Shown here: one piece after another, positions 1 through 5,288 of the stretch | Layout of the letters: every line of letters begins with the position of its first letter | How positions within the stretch are numbered: the first letter of the stretch is position 1 | From: an uncultured Clostridia bacterium | Lineage (GTDB): Bacteria; Bacillota; Clostridia; Oscillospirales; UMGS1783 | Assembly: GCA_937892635.1 (NCBI GenBank) | Contig: CALBKB010000055.1 | Coordinates: 1 to 5,288 of the forward strand | Reading direction: 5' to 3' | Length of the DNA: 5,288 bases | Notes under the pieces: generated by a model | What the model saw: the letters and a program-made list of their open reading frames with translations, nothing else | Databases searched by the model: none | What the model was told of the DNA's origin: nothing | Translations under genes and position numbers: made by a program

Positions 1-503
1 TTTTTTACCAAGCGCAGAGTATTCATCAGGTCGGTAAGACCCTCCAATGCGTAATACTCGCACTGCACCGGCACCAAAATGCCGTCAGCTGCCGCCAGGG
101 CGTTCACCGTCAGCAGTTCCAGGGAGGGCGGACAATCGATGAAGATAAAATCATATTTGCTTTCTAGCGACTTCGTCAGCAGTTTCAGTCTGTACTCACG
201 CTGCTCCAGCTCAACCAGTTCCAATTCTGCGCCAGTCAACCGGATATCAGACGGAATGATATGCAAGCCTTCCACAACGGTCTTCTGCACGCATGCGTCA
301 ACATGCGTACGTCCCATCAGCGCCTCGTAAATGGATTTATTTCCAGCTTTTCCACCAACGCCACTGGTACTATTTCCCTGCGGATCGAGGTCGACAATCA
401 ACACCCGAAACCCGCGCGCCGCAATGCCGGCGCACACGTTGATGACGGTGGTCGTCTTGCCTACGCCGCCTTTCTGGTTGGAAACGGCGATAATTTTACC
501 CAT
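1..503 (-). CDS. soj: Chromosome partition ATPase Soj/ParA (partial, 3' end off window)
   Basis: Soj/ParA is a cytoplasmic P-loop ATPase that binds DNA non-specifically as an ATP dimer and works with ParB-parS complexes in origin segregation; in Bacillus subtilis it also controls DnaA. My translation of the minus strand from the ATG at 503-501 gives 167 residues starting MGKIIAVSNQKGGVGKTTT. The deviant Walker A motif KGGVGKT is at residues 11-17 with both lysines (K11, K16). The Walker A' segment VDLDPQGN is at 37-44, including D40. Walker B, FIFIDCPPS, is at 119-127, and the family signature PVQCEYYALEGL is at 145-156. A full Soj is about 250 residues, so roughly 85 C-terminal residues lie beyond the left edge. 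An AGGAG ribosome site (511-515) sits 7 nt before the ATG. It is divergent from the noc-like gene. By analogy with relatives, a spo0J/parB gene may follow off-window. Confidence 0.97.
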   Translation of the reverse strand, partial: MGKIIAVSNQKGGVGKTTTVINVCAGIAARGFRVLIVDLDPQGNSTSGVGGKAGNKSIYEALMGRTHVDACVQKTVVEGLHIIPSDIRLTGAELELVELEQREYRLKLLTKSLESKYDFIFIDCPPSLELLTVNALAAADGILVPVQCEYYALEGLTDLMNTLRLVK

Positions 504-541
504 TTCGTTTCTCCTGCCTTTTTCTCATCGTATGATATCCT

Positions 542-552
542 ATTATAGCACA
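542..552 (-). promoter_or_regulatory. Extended -10 promoter of soj
   Basis: Read on the minus strand this is TGTGCTATAAT: a perfect TATAAT box (542-547) preceded by the TGTGn extension typical of Gram-positive extended -10 promoters. It lies 38 bp upstream of the soj ATG. At 17-bp spacing the -35 position (565-570) reads TTTTCT, a weak match, as is common when an extended -10 is present. Transcription should start near 535. The parS-like site at 577-594 lies just upstream of the -35 region. Confidence 0.75.
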
Positions 553-576
553 CTCCGCCCCAAAAGAAAAGCACGA

Positions 577-594
577 ATGTTCCACGCGGAACAT
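577..594. promoter_or_regulatory. parS: parS-like partition site (left copy, one central mismatch)
   Basis: The core TGTTCCACGCGGAACA (578-593) matches the bacterial parS consensus TGTTNCACGTGNAACA except for C instead of T at 587. With the flanking A and T it forms an 18-bp palindrome with one mismatched pair. It lies between the divergent soj and noc-like genes, immediately upstream of the soj -35 region. ParB-family proteins load and spread from such sites. Binding here could also affect soj transcription, but that is inference. Confidence 0.8.
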
Positions 595-623
595 TTTTTT
601 CAATTTTCCCTCGTTCTTCCTTT

Positions 624-636
624 TTTGACAGTCAAA
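624..636. repeat. 13-bp palindrome upstream of noc
   Basis: TTTGACAGTCAAA is a perfect inverted repeat of two 6-base arms around a central A (630). It ends three bases before the proposed extended -10 of the noc-like gene, in the position of a -35 element or an operator. It contains TTGACA (625-630), which resembles a -35 box but is poorly spaced for the best -10 candidate. No regulator can be named from the sequence. Confidence 0.45.
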
Positions 637-638
637 GA

Positions 639-647
639 TGGTATGCT
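639..647 (+). promoter_or_regulatory. Candidate extended -10 promoter of the noc-like gene
   Basis: TGGTATGCT reads as TGn plus TATGCT, a four-of-six match to TATAAT with the extended -10 dinucleotide. It would start transcription near 654, leaving a leader of about 15 nt that begins at the ribosome-binding site. An alternative is TTGACA (625-630) with TATGGG at 647-652 (16-bp spacing), but that would start inside or after the ribosome site. No good -35 matches the first choice. The exact element is uncertain. Confidence 0.4.
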
Positions 648-653
648 ATGGGT

Positions 654-661
654 AAAGGAGG
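654..661 (+). promoter_or_regulatory. Ribosome-binding site that fixes the noc start
   Basis: AAAGGAGG is a near-ideal Shine-Dalgarno sequence ending 7 nt before the ATG at 669. An in-frame ATG at 648 lies upstream of this site and would translate the site itself as codons, so 669 is the likely start. Confidence 0.88.
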
Positions 662-668
662 AAGAAAA

Positions 669-1442
669 ATGTTTGAGAAAGACACTTCTTATAAAATTCT
701 GCCGCTATCTAAGATTCTTCCTGACCCCAATCAGCCGCGCAAGGTCTTCGACCAAGCCGAACTGGAATCTTTGGCGGCCTCAATTCGCGAACTGGGCGTC
801 CTTTCCCCCATAACCGTGGTCAAAGAAAACGGCTATTATCGGCTGATTGCAGGCGAACGGCGTTGGCGGGCGGCAGCCATGGCGGGATTATCCGAAATTC
901 CCTGCATCCTTCGTAGTTTTGACCAAGAAAAGCGTCGCATAGCCGCCTTGGTCGAAAACTTACAGCGGCGCGACCTCGACCCTTTTGAGGAGGCGGTGGG
1001 TATACAGGACCTCATCGTCGGTTGCGGCATCACGCAGGCCGAAGCCGCCAAAAAAATCGGCAAATCCCAATCCTGCGTGGCCAACAAGCTGCGCCTGCTT
1101 TCCTTATCCCCTTCCTTGCGGGATCGTCTGCGCCAAGCCGGACTGACCGAGCGCCACGCCCGTTCCCTGCTCGTTTTGCCCGAAGATATGCGCGAAGCAG
1201 CCCTCTCTCATATAATTGCCCGACAATTAACGGTTGAAAAGACCGAAATCTACATACAATCCCTGCTCACCCCCAAAGATCCGCCCAAGCGCAAGGTATA
1301 TATCAAAGATATTCGCCTTTTTATCAACACCATCGACCGTTCTTTGCGCCTACTTTCTTCTCTGGGTATTCGCGCCAAATCGGATAAAACCGAGGATACC
1401 GACTACATTTATTATTCCATTGCCATTCCCAAAACCAAATAA
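669..1442 (+). CDS. noc: ParB/Noc-family CTPase, Noc-like
   Basis: A 257-residue ParB-family protein starting MFEKDTSYKILPL. These proteins are CTP-dependent DNA clamps that load at a palindromic site; Noc links division-site choice to the nucleoid, and Spo0J/ParB works in origin segregation. The N-terminal CTP-binding domain shows QPR (22-24), GERRWRA (62-68) and ENLQR (96-100). The helix-turn-helix domain spans about 120-170, with GKSQSCVANKLRLL at 131-144 and LTERHARSLL at 159-168. The C-terminal part (DIRLFINTIDRSL and the final IPK) resembles B. subtilis Noc more than Spo0J as I recall them. Residues at the published ParB/Noc specificity positions are Q134, K140, S145 and R162; three fit Noc. 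The N-terminal membrane helix of Bacillus Noc is absent. The gene is divergent from soj and convergent with rsmG, whereas relatives usually carry noc co-directional. A diverged ParB is the alternative. Confidence 0.85.
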   Translation: MFEKDTSYKILPLSKILPDPNQPRKVFDQAELESLAASIRELGVLSPITVVKENGYYRLIAGERRWRAAAMAGLSEIPCILRSFDQEKRRIAALVENLQRRDLDPFEEAVGIQDLIVGCGITQAEAAKKIGKSQSCVANKLRLLSLSPSLRDRLRQAGLTERHARSLLVLPEDMREAALSHIIARQLTVEKTEIYIQSLLTPKDPPKRKVYIKDIRLFINTIDRSLRLLSSLGIRAKSDKTEDTDYIYYSIAIPKTK

Positions 1443-1458
1443 TGTTCCACGTGGAACA
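1443..1458. promoter_or_regulatory. parS: parS partition site (right copy, perfect palindrome)
   Basis: TGTTCCACGTGGAACA is a perfect 16-bp palindrome that fits the consensus TGTTNCACGTGNAACA exactly. It begins at the base after the noc TAA and ends where the terminator stem begins. The outer TG and the central CACGTG are parS-type; the Bacillus Noc-binding site consensus as I recall it (TATTTCCCGGGAAATA) differs at those places. Its centre is 865 bp from the centre of the left copy. Confidence 0.92.
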
Positions 1459-1488
1459 AAAAAGAAGCCGTCACAGCGGCTTCTTTTT
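1459..1488. terminator. Bidirectional intrinsic terminator between noc and rsmG
   Basis: A 12-bp perfect stem pairs AAAAAGAAGCCG (1459-1470) with CGGCTTCTTTTT (1477-1488) around a 6-nt loop. Read on the plus strand it ends in five T residues after noc. Read on the minus strand it ends in six T residues after rsmG. The genes converge here, so one hairpin can stop both. The rsmG stop codon (1473-1471) is in the loop, and one stem arm encodes the last Lys-Lys-Lys-Pro of RsmG. Confidence 0.88.
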
Positions 1489-2169
1489 AATTTGCCCCCA
1501 TGCGCGGGGGTATTTGAGCGGGGTTGGTTGGATTTTTTCTATGATAATTAAACAGGCAGGGCTGTCGTCGCTGGTGGGCGCCTCCACGATTTTCTGTATC
1601 TTTCCGCCCAGAACGGCAATGGCCGATTGTGCCTGCGCCAGCTCCTCTTTACCCTTTTCCCCTTTGTAGGCGATAAACCGACCGCCGACCTTGACCATGG
1701 GCAAAACCAGCTCGCATAAGGCAGGCAAGGCGGCCACGGCACGGCTGACAGCCAAATCAAAACGCTCTCGATAGGCCTCGGCACCCCATTCCTCAGCACG
1801 CCCCCACGTCACGGTGACGGGCAGGTCGACCTGTGCGAGAAAGGCACGCAAAAAGGCGCATTTTTTCTCGGTACTGTCAAGCAGCGTGTATTGATGGTGC
1901 GACGCCGCAATCGACAAGGGAATACCGGGCAGGCCGCCACCCGTTCCCACGTCAATGACGTCCAGGGATTCCGAACCCAGTTCGCCCAAAAAGAGCGGGG
2001 CTAAGGAGTCAAACAGATGGCGCCCCACCACGCCGTCGCGTTCGCGCACGGCGGTCAGGTTATATTTTTCATTTTCTGCCAGCAAAAAGTCGGTATAGAC
2101 ATCAAACAGTTGTTGCTGTTGCGGCGTAATCGCGTAACCTTGCTTGGCACACAGTTGGGTCACCGTCAT
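1471..2169 (-). CDS. rsmG: 16S rRNA (guanine527-N7)-methyltransferase RsmG
   Basis: RsmG (GidB) is a cytoplasmic, SAM-dependent enzyme that methylates N7 of G527 in the 530 loop of 16S rRNA; its loss gives low-level streptomycin resistance in several bacteria. The 232-residue product is full length for the family. Visible motifs are NLTAV (37-41), HLFDS (51-55), the SAM-binding motif DVGTGGGLPG (73-82), the acidic residue D98 in LLDSTEKK, SRAVA followed by the LPMVKVGGRFIAYKG block, and the conserved end YPR with KKPL (229-232). The start ATG overlaps the mnmG stop as ATGA, which suggests translational coupling. It also has its own AGGAG site (2178-2182), 8 nt upstream. It is the last gene of the mnmE-mnmG-rsmG operon, and its final codons lie in the terminator hairpin. 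Confidence 0.97.
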   Translation of the reverse strand: MTVTQLCAKQGYAITPQQQQLFDVYTDFLLAENEKYNLTAVRERDGVVGRHLFDSLAPLFLGELGSESLDVIDVGTGGGLPGIPLSIAASHHQYTLLDSTEKKCAFLRAFLAQVDLPVTVTWGRAEEWGAEAYRERFDLAVSRAVAALPALCELVLPMVKVGGRFIAYKGEKGKEELAQAQSAIAVLGGKIQKIVEAPTSDDSPACLIIIEKIQPTPLKYPRAWGQIKKKPL

Positions 2170-4058
2170 GCTCGGCTCTCCTTTTTTCGATTGGTTAGTT
2201 CAATGATAAGCACCGAAATGTCGGCCGGGCTGACACCGCTGATACGGGAAGCCTGCCCTAAATTATGGGGACGCTGTGCCTGTAATTTCTGCCGCGCCTC
2301 AACGCGCAGTCCTTCCATGGCCATATAATCCATGTCAGGCGGCAAAAGCATCTCCTCCATGCGGCGAAATTCTCGGATTTGCGCCAACTGCCGCTTGATA
2401 TAGCCCTCGTATTTTATAGAAATCTCAACTCGCTCGACAATGCTGCGAGGCAAAGCGGGACGGGTCGCATCAAAAACCGCCAAATCCGCATAATTTACCT
2501 GCGGTCTCTTTAACAGTTCGGCCAATTTCATGCCGGTCTGTAAGGGCGTACTCCCCTTGCCTACCAGCATGGCGTTGCCTTCCTCGCTCGGCACCGCCGT
2601 GGTGCGGCGCAACCGCTCCATCTCATCCTTGACCTGTTGTTGCTTTTGCTCAAAGGCGGCAAACCGCTCATCGGAAACCAGCCCGATCTCATGCCCCAAC
2701 GGCATCAGACGGGCATCCGCATTATCCTGCCGCAAAATCAAACGATATTCGCTGCGCGAGGTCATCATGCGATACGGCTCATTGGTGCCCTTGGTCACCA
2801 AATCGTCAATAAGCGTGCCGATATAGGAGCTCCCCCGATCCAGCACGATCGGCGCCCTCCCGTCAAGCTTACGCGCCGCATTGATGCCGGCAATCAAGCC
2901 CTGCGCCGCCGCCTCTTCATACCCCGACGACCCATTAAACTGCCCTGCTCCGTACAGCCCTTCTACTTTACGGAACTCCAGGCTGGAAAATAATTCCAGC
3001 GGGTCAACGCAATCGTATTCAATGGCGTAGGCGCTGCGCATGACCTCAACCTGCTCCAAGCCCTTGATGGTGCGCAAAAATTTCAGTTGCACCCATTCCG
3101 GCAGGGAGGAGGACATGCCCTGCAGATAGACTTCTTTGGTATGCTCGCCCATCGGCTCGATAAAGAGGGGGTGACGGGATTTATCCCGAAACCGATTGAC
3201 CTTGTCCTCAATACTCGGGCAATAGCGCGGACCGATACCCTCGATCACGCCCGAAAAGAGGGGCGAAAGATGCAAATTATCCAAAATGACTTGATGGGTC
3301 TGCTCGTTGGTGTAGGCCAGATGGCACAACACCTTGTTGCTTCCAAAATCGGTGTCTTCGTGATCAAAGCAGAAGGGCTCGGGCGGTTCATCCCCCGGCT
3401 GAGGCTCAAGCTGGGTATAGTCGATGGAATCGGCATGTACCCGCGAGGGCGTTCCCGTCTTAAATCGGCGCATACAAACGCCCATCTCTTTCAGTCGCTG
3501 TTCCAGCCCAACCGCCGGCTGCATACCGTCGGGACCGCTGGCCATAACCGTTTCGCCAATGATGATGCGAGCATCCAAAAAGGTGCCGGTTGCCAAAATG
3601 GCCGCATTGACGGCGTACCGTCCGCCCGTTTTTGTCACTACGGCACAAACCTTTCCGTCCTCGACCTCAATATCCACCACCTCGCCCTGACGTAAGGTCA
3701 GGTTTTCGGTGTTCTCCAAGATCTCCTTCATGCGTTGCCGATAAGCGGCTCGATCAATCTGGGCGCGCAGAGAATACACGGCAGGGCCTTTGCCCCGATT
3801 AAGCATGCGCGATTGAATAAAGCAGGCGTCGGCCACTCGGCCCATCTCGCCGCCCAACGCGTCAATCTCCCGCACCAAATGTCCCTTAGCCGTGCCGCCG
3901 ATCGACGGATTGCATGGCATATTGCCCACCGCATCCAAATTGATGGTGAAGACGATGGTCTTCTTCCCCAACCGCGCCGCCGCCAGCCCTGCCTCAATTC
4001 CGGCATGACCCGCACCGATCACGGCAATATCATATTGTCCGGCTTGGTAAAGCTGCAT
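2166..4058 (-). CDS. mnmG: tRNA uridine-5-carboxymethylaminomethyl modification enzyme MnmG
   Basis: MnmG (GidA) is the FAD-dependent partner of MnmE. The complex installs the (carboxymethyl)aminomethyl group at C5 of wobble U34 in certain tRNAs, using methylene-tetrahydrofolate, NADH and GTP hydrolysis by MnmE. The product has 630 residues, against 629 in E. coli. The FAD-binding GAGHAG is at 15-20. The conserved cysteines are C49 (in CNPSIGG) and C280 (in GPRYCPSIEDK). The second FAD signature reads GQFNGSSGYEEAAAQG from 372, slightly different from the common GQINGTTGYEE form. The C-terminal helical MnmE-binding region has KYEGYIKRQ and the typical LGQASRISG near the end. An AGGTGG/GGAAGG ribosome site lies just before the ATG. 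It starts 12 bp after mnmE and overlaps rsmG by 4 bp, so it is cotranscribed. Confidence 0.98.
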   Translation of the reverse strand: MQLYQAGQYDIAVIGAGHAGIEAGLAAARLGKKTIVFTINLDAVGNMPCNPSIGGTAKGHLVREIDALGGEMGRVADACFIQSRMLNRGKGPAVYSLRAQIDRAAYRQRMKEILENTENLTLRQGEVVDIEVEDGKVCAVVTKTGGRYAVNAAILATGTFLDARIIIGETVMASGPDGMQPAVGLEQRLKEMGVCMRRFKTGTPSRVHADSIDYTQLEPQPGDEPPEPFCFDHEDTDFGSNKVLCHLAYTNEQTHQVILDNLHLSPLFSGVIEGIGPRYCPSIEDKVNRFRDKSRHPLFIEPMGEHTKEVYLQGMSSSLPEWVQLKFLRTIKGLEQVEVMRSAYAIEYDCVDPLELFSSLEFRKVEGLYGAGQFNGSSGYEEAAAQGLIAGINAARKLDGRAPIVLDRGSSYIGTLIDDLVTKGTNEPYRMMTSRSEYRLILRQDNADARLMPLGHEIGLVSDERFAAFEQKQQQVKDEMERLRRTTAVPSEEGNAMLVGKGSTPLQTGMKLAELLKRPQVNYADLAVFDATRPALPRSIVERVEISIKYEGYIKRQLAQIREFRRMEEMLLPPDMDYMAMEGLRVEARQKLQAQRPHNLGQASRISGVSPADISVLIIELTNRKKESRA

Positions 4059-4070
4059 AACCTTCCACCT

Positions 4071-5288
4071 TTATTTTCCGACACAGAACCGTTCAAAAAT
4101 GGCCTGCACCGTATCCTCGGTCAGCGATTCGCCCGTCATCTCTCCGGCCGCCGCCACCGCCTCGTCAATCAACACACCCACCGCATCGTAGGTCACGCCC
4201 GCCGTCGCCGCCGTCAGCGCCTCCTCGATGCTCTGCGCCATCAGCCGCAAACAGTCACTCTGCCGCAAGGAGAAAATCAACCCTTCATCCACTACGGCAC
4301 CGCCAAAAGCCAGCTGTTGCAACACCTGCGCCAGCTCCTCCATCCCCTGCCCCGTTTTGGCAGAGATTTCAACGGTGTGTATAAATTTATTATAAATATA
4401 CTCTTTGTCAATATTAGATGCCAGATCGCATTTATTGATAACGGCCACGGCCTTGGCGGCATCGACCGCGCGAATCAATGCCTCGTCTTCCTCCGACAAG
4501 GGGCGCGAAGCATCAAAGACGCAAAGCACCAGCGCCGCATTCTCGACGGCTCGGCGGCTCTTCTCGACACCGATACGCTCCACCGGATCGTCGGGATCGC
4601 GCAGTCCCGCCGGATCCATAAGATTCAGCCGCACCTCGCCCAACACCACCGACTGGGTGATGACGTCGCGAGTGGTACCGGGAATATCGGTGACGATGGA
4701 ACGGTCGGCTTGTGCCAAGCGATTCATCAACGATGACTTGCCGGCGTTAACCGCGCCGCACAAACAGACGTCGGCGCCTTCGCGCACCTGCTGTCCCGTC
4801 TGCGCCCGACGGCACAAGGCCGCCGCCTGCTCGCCTGCTTGCTGAAGATCGGCCAGTAACTCCTCGAGAGGATACTCTCCGATATCATCGTCGGGATAGT
4901 CGACGTAGGCATACAGCCGCGCCGTAATGGATAACAGGCTTTGACGCACCTGATTCATTTCCTCGTAAACCTTGCCGCACAAGTGAGCGGCGGCGGCGCG
5001 CAGCTCGGCCGGCGAACGGGCGTCGATCAACTCCATAACACCCTCGGCCGCCGTCATATCCAGTTTGCCGGCCAAAAAGGCACGGCGGGTAAATTCGCCC
5101 GCTTCCGCCTGCCGCGCACCTGCGGCAAAGAGGCTCAAAAGCACCTCCTGCAGCACCACGGGCGAGCCATGGCAATGGATCTCGGCGCAATCCTCGCCGG
5201 TATAGCTGCCCGGACCACGGAACAGCACCGCAAGACCGTTGTCGATGGCGCAGCCGCTGCGATCCAGCACATCGCCCAGTACCATCAC
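4071..5288 (-). CDS. mnmE: tRNA modification GTPase MnmE (partial, 5' end off window)
   Basis: MnmE (TrmE/ThdF) is a potassium-activated dimeric GTPase with a tetrahydrofolate-binding N-terminal domain and a G domain set in a helical domain; it acts with MnmG on tRNA U34. The visible 405 residues are open to the right edge, and about 50-60 N-terminal residues are missing compared with the usual ~455, so the first Met here is internal. GPGSYTGED and GEFTRRAFLAGKLD mark the N-terminal and helical parts. In fragment numbering the G domain shows G1 GAVNAGKSS (178-186) with the potassium-coordinating Asn181, G2 TDIPGTTRD (200-208), G3 DPAG (225-228), the catalytic-type Glu237 in VERIG, G4 NKCD (285-288) and G5 SAK (309-311). 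The C-terminal FCVGK (401-405) supplies the family's functional cysteine. G3 is normally DTAG. It is the first visible gene of the operon. Confidence 0.97.
   Translation of the reverse strand: MMVLGDVLDRSGCAIDNGLAVLFRGPGSYTGEDCAEIHCHGSPVVLQEVLLSLFAAGARQAEAGEFTRRAFLAGKLDMTAAEGVMELIDARSPAELRAAAAHLCGKVYEEMNQVRQSLLSITARLYAYVDYPDDDIGEYPLEELLADLQQAGEQAAALCRRAQTGQQVREGADVCLCGAVNAGKSSLMNRLAQADRSIVTDIPGTTRDVITQSVVLGEVRLNLMDPAGLRDPDDPVERIGVEKSRRAVENAALVLCVFDASRPLSEEDEALIRAVDAAKAVAVINKCDLASNIDKEYIYNKFIHTVEISAKTGQGMEELAQVLQQLAFGGAVVDEGLIFSLRQSDCLRLMAQSIEEALTAATAGVTYDAVGVLIDEAVAAAGEMTGESLTEDTVQAIFERFCVGK

Noticed and set aside
371..378. TATTTCCC inside soj, identical to one half of the Bacillus Noc-binding consensus.
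   Set aside because: The second half is absent (TGCGGATC follows), so it is a chance half-site in coding sequence.
625..652. TTGACA and TATGGG as the main noc promoter.
   Set aside because: The -10 matches only the TAT half, and transcription would begin within or after the ribosome site. Kept only as an alternative to the extended -10.
648..668. Upstream in-frame ATG giving a 264-residue Noc-like protein (MGKGGRK extension).
   Set aside because: The extra codons are the ribosome-binding site AAAGGAGG itself, and no ribosome site precedes 648. ATG 669 has ideal spacing.
1495..1510. CCCCC-ATGCGC-GGGGG hairpin next to the terminator.
   Set aside because: It is within rsmG coding sequence (codons for the YPR-AWG segment) and has no T-tract on either side. 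A GC-rich hairpin, but no support as a terminator.
3735..4736. Plus-strand open frame of 333 codons, with similar long frames at 3087-3695 and 331-813.
   Set aside because: They lie opposite the clearly recognised mnmG, mnmE and soj genes or across the control region, and their translations show no recognisable domain. They are shadows.
1..5288. Replication origin, DnaA-box cluster, tRNA, mobile element or CRISPR array.
   Set aside because: The gene set is typical of the origin region, but I found no TTATCCACA-type boxes, no transposase or terminal repeats, no tRNA and no spaced direct repeats.

Overview
This window is a chromosomal segment from a member of the Bacillota, most likely class Clostridia. 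That placement rests on the gene set mnmE-mnmG-rsmG followed by a Noc/ParB gene and soj (parA), which is the usual neighbourhood of the replication origin in this phylum. Shine-Dalgarno sites of the AGGAG type and an extended -10 promoter fit as well. Base composition is moderately GC-rich, and I cannot support a genus. No DnaA-box cluster is visible, so the origin itself is not here.

Layout, left to right. Positions 1-503 (minus) hold the first 167 codons of soj/parA, which runs off the left edge. Positions 504-668 are a divergent control region with the soj promoter, a parS-like palindrome (577-594), a 13-bp palindrome and a probable noc promoter. Positions 669-1442 (plus) hold a Noc/ParB-family gene. 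A perfect 16-bp parS palindrome (1443-1458) follows its stop codon directly, then a two-way terminator hairpin (1459-1488) that overlaps the end of rsmG. Positions 1471-5288 (minus) are a tight operon: mnmE (5' end off the right edge), 12 bp, mnmG, a 4-bp overlap, rsmG.

Two functional groups are present. MnmE and MnmG form the complex that modifies the wobble uridine of certain tRNAs, and RsmG makes m7G527 in 16S rRNA. Soj and the Noc/ParB protein belong to chromosome partition and origin control, with parS sites as their DNA targets.

Nothing here is a wholly new system; every gene belongs to a known family. The points worth a second look concern the noc segment. The gene points opposite to the standard order and is bracketed by two parS palindromes. 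Its recognition residues are mostly Noc-type although the adjacent sites are parS-type. It has no room for the N-terminal membrane helix of Bacillus Noc.
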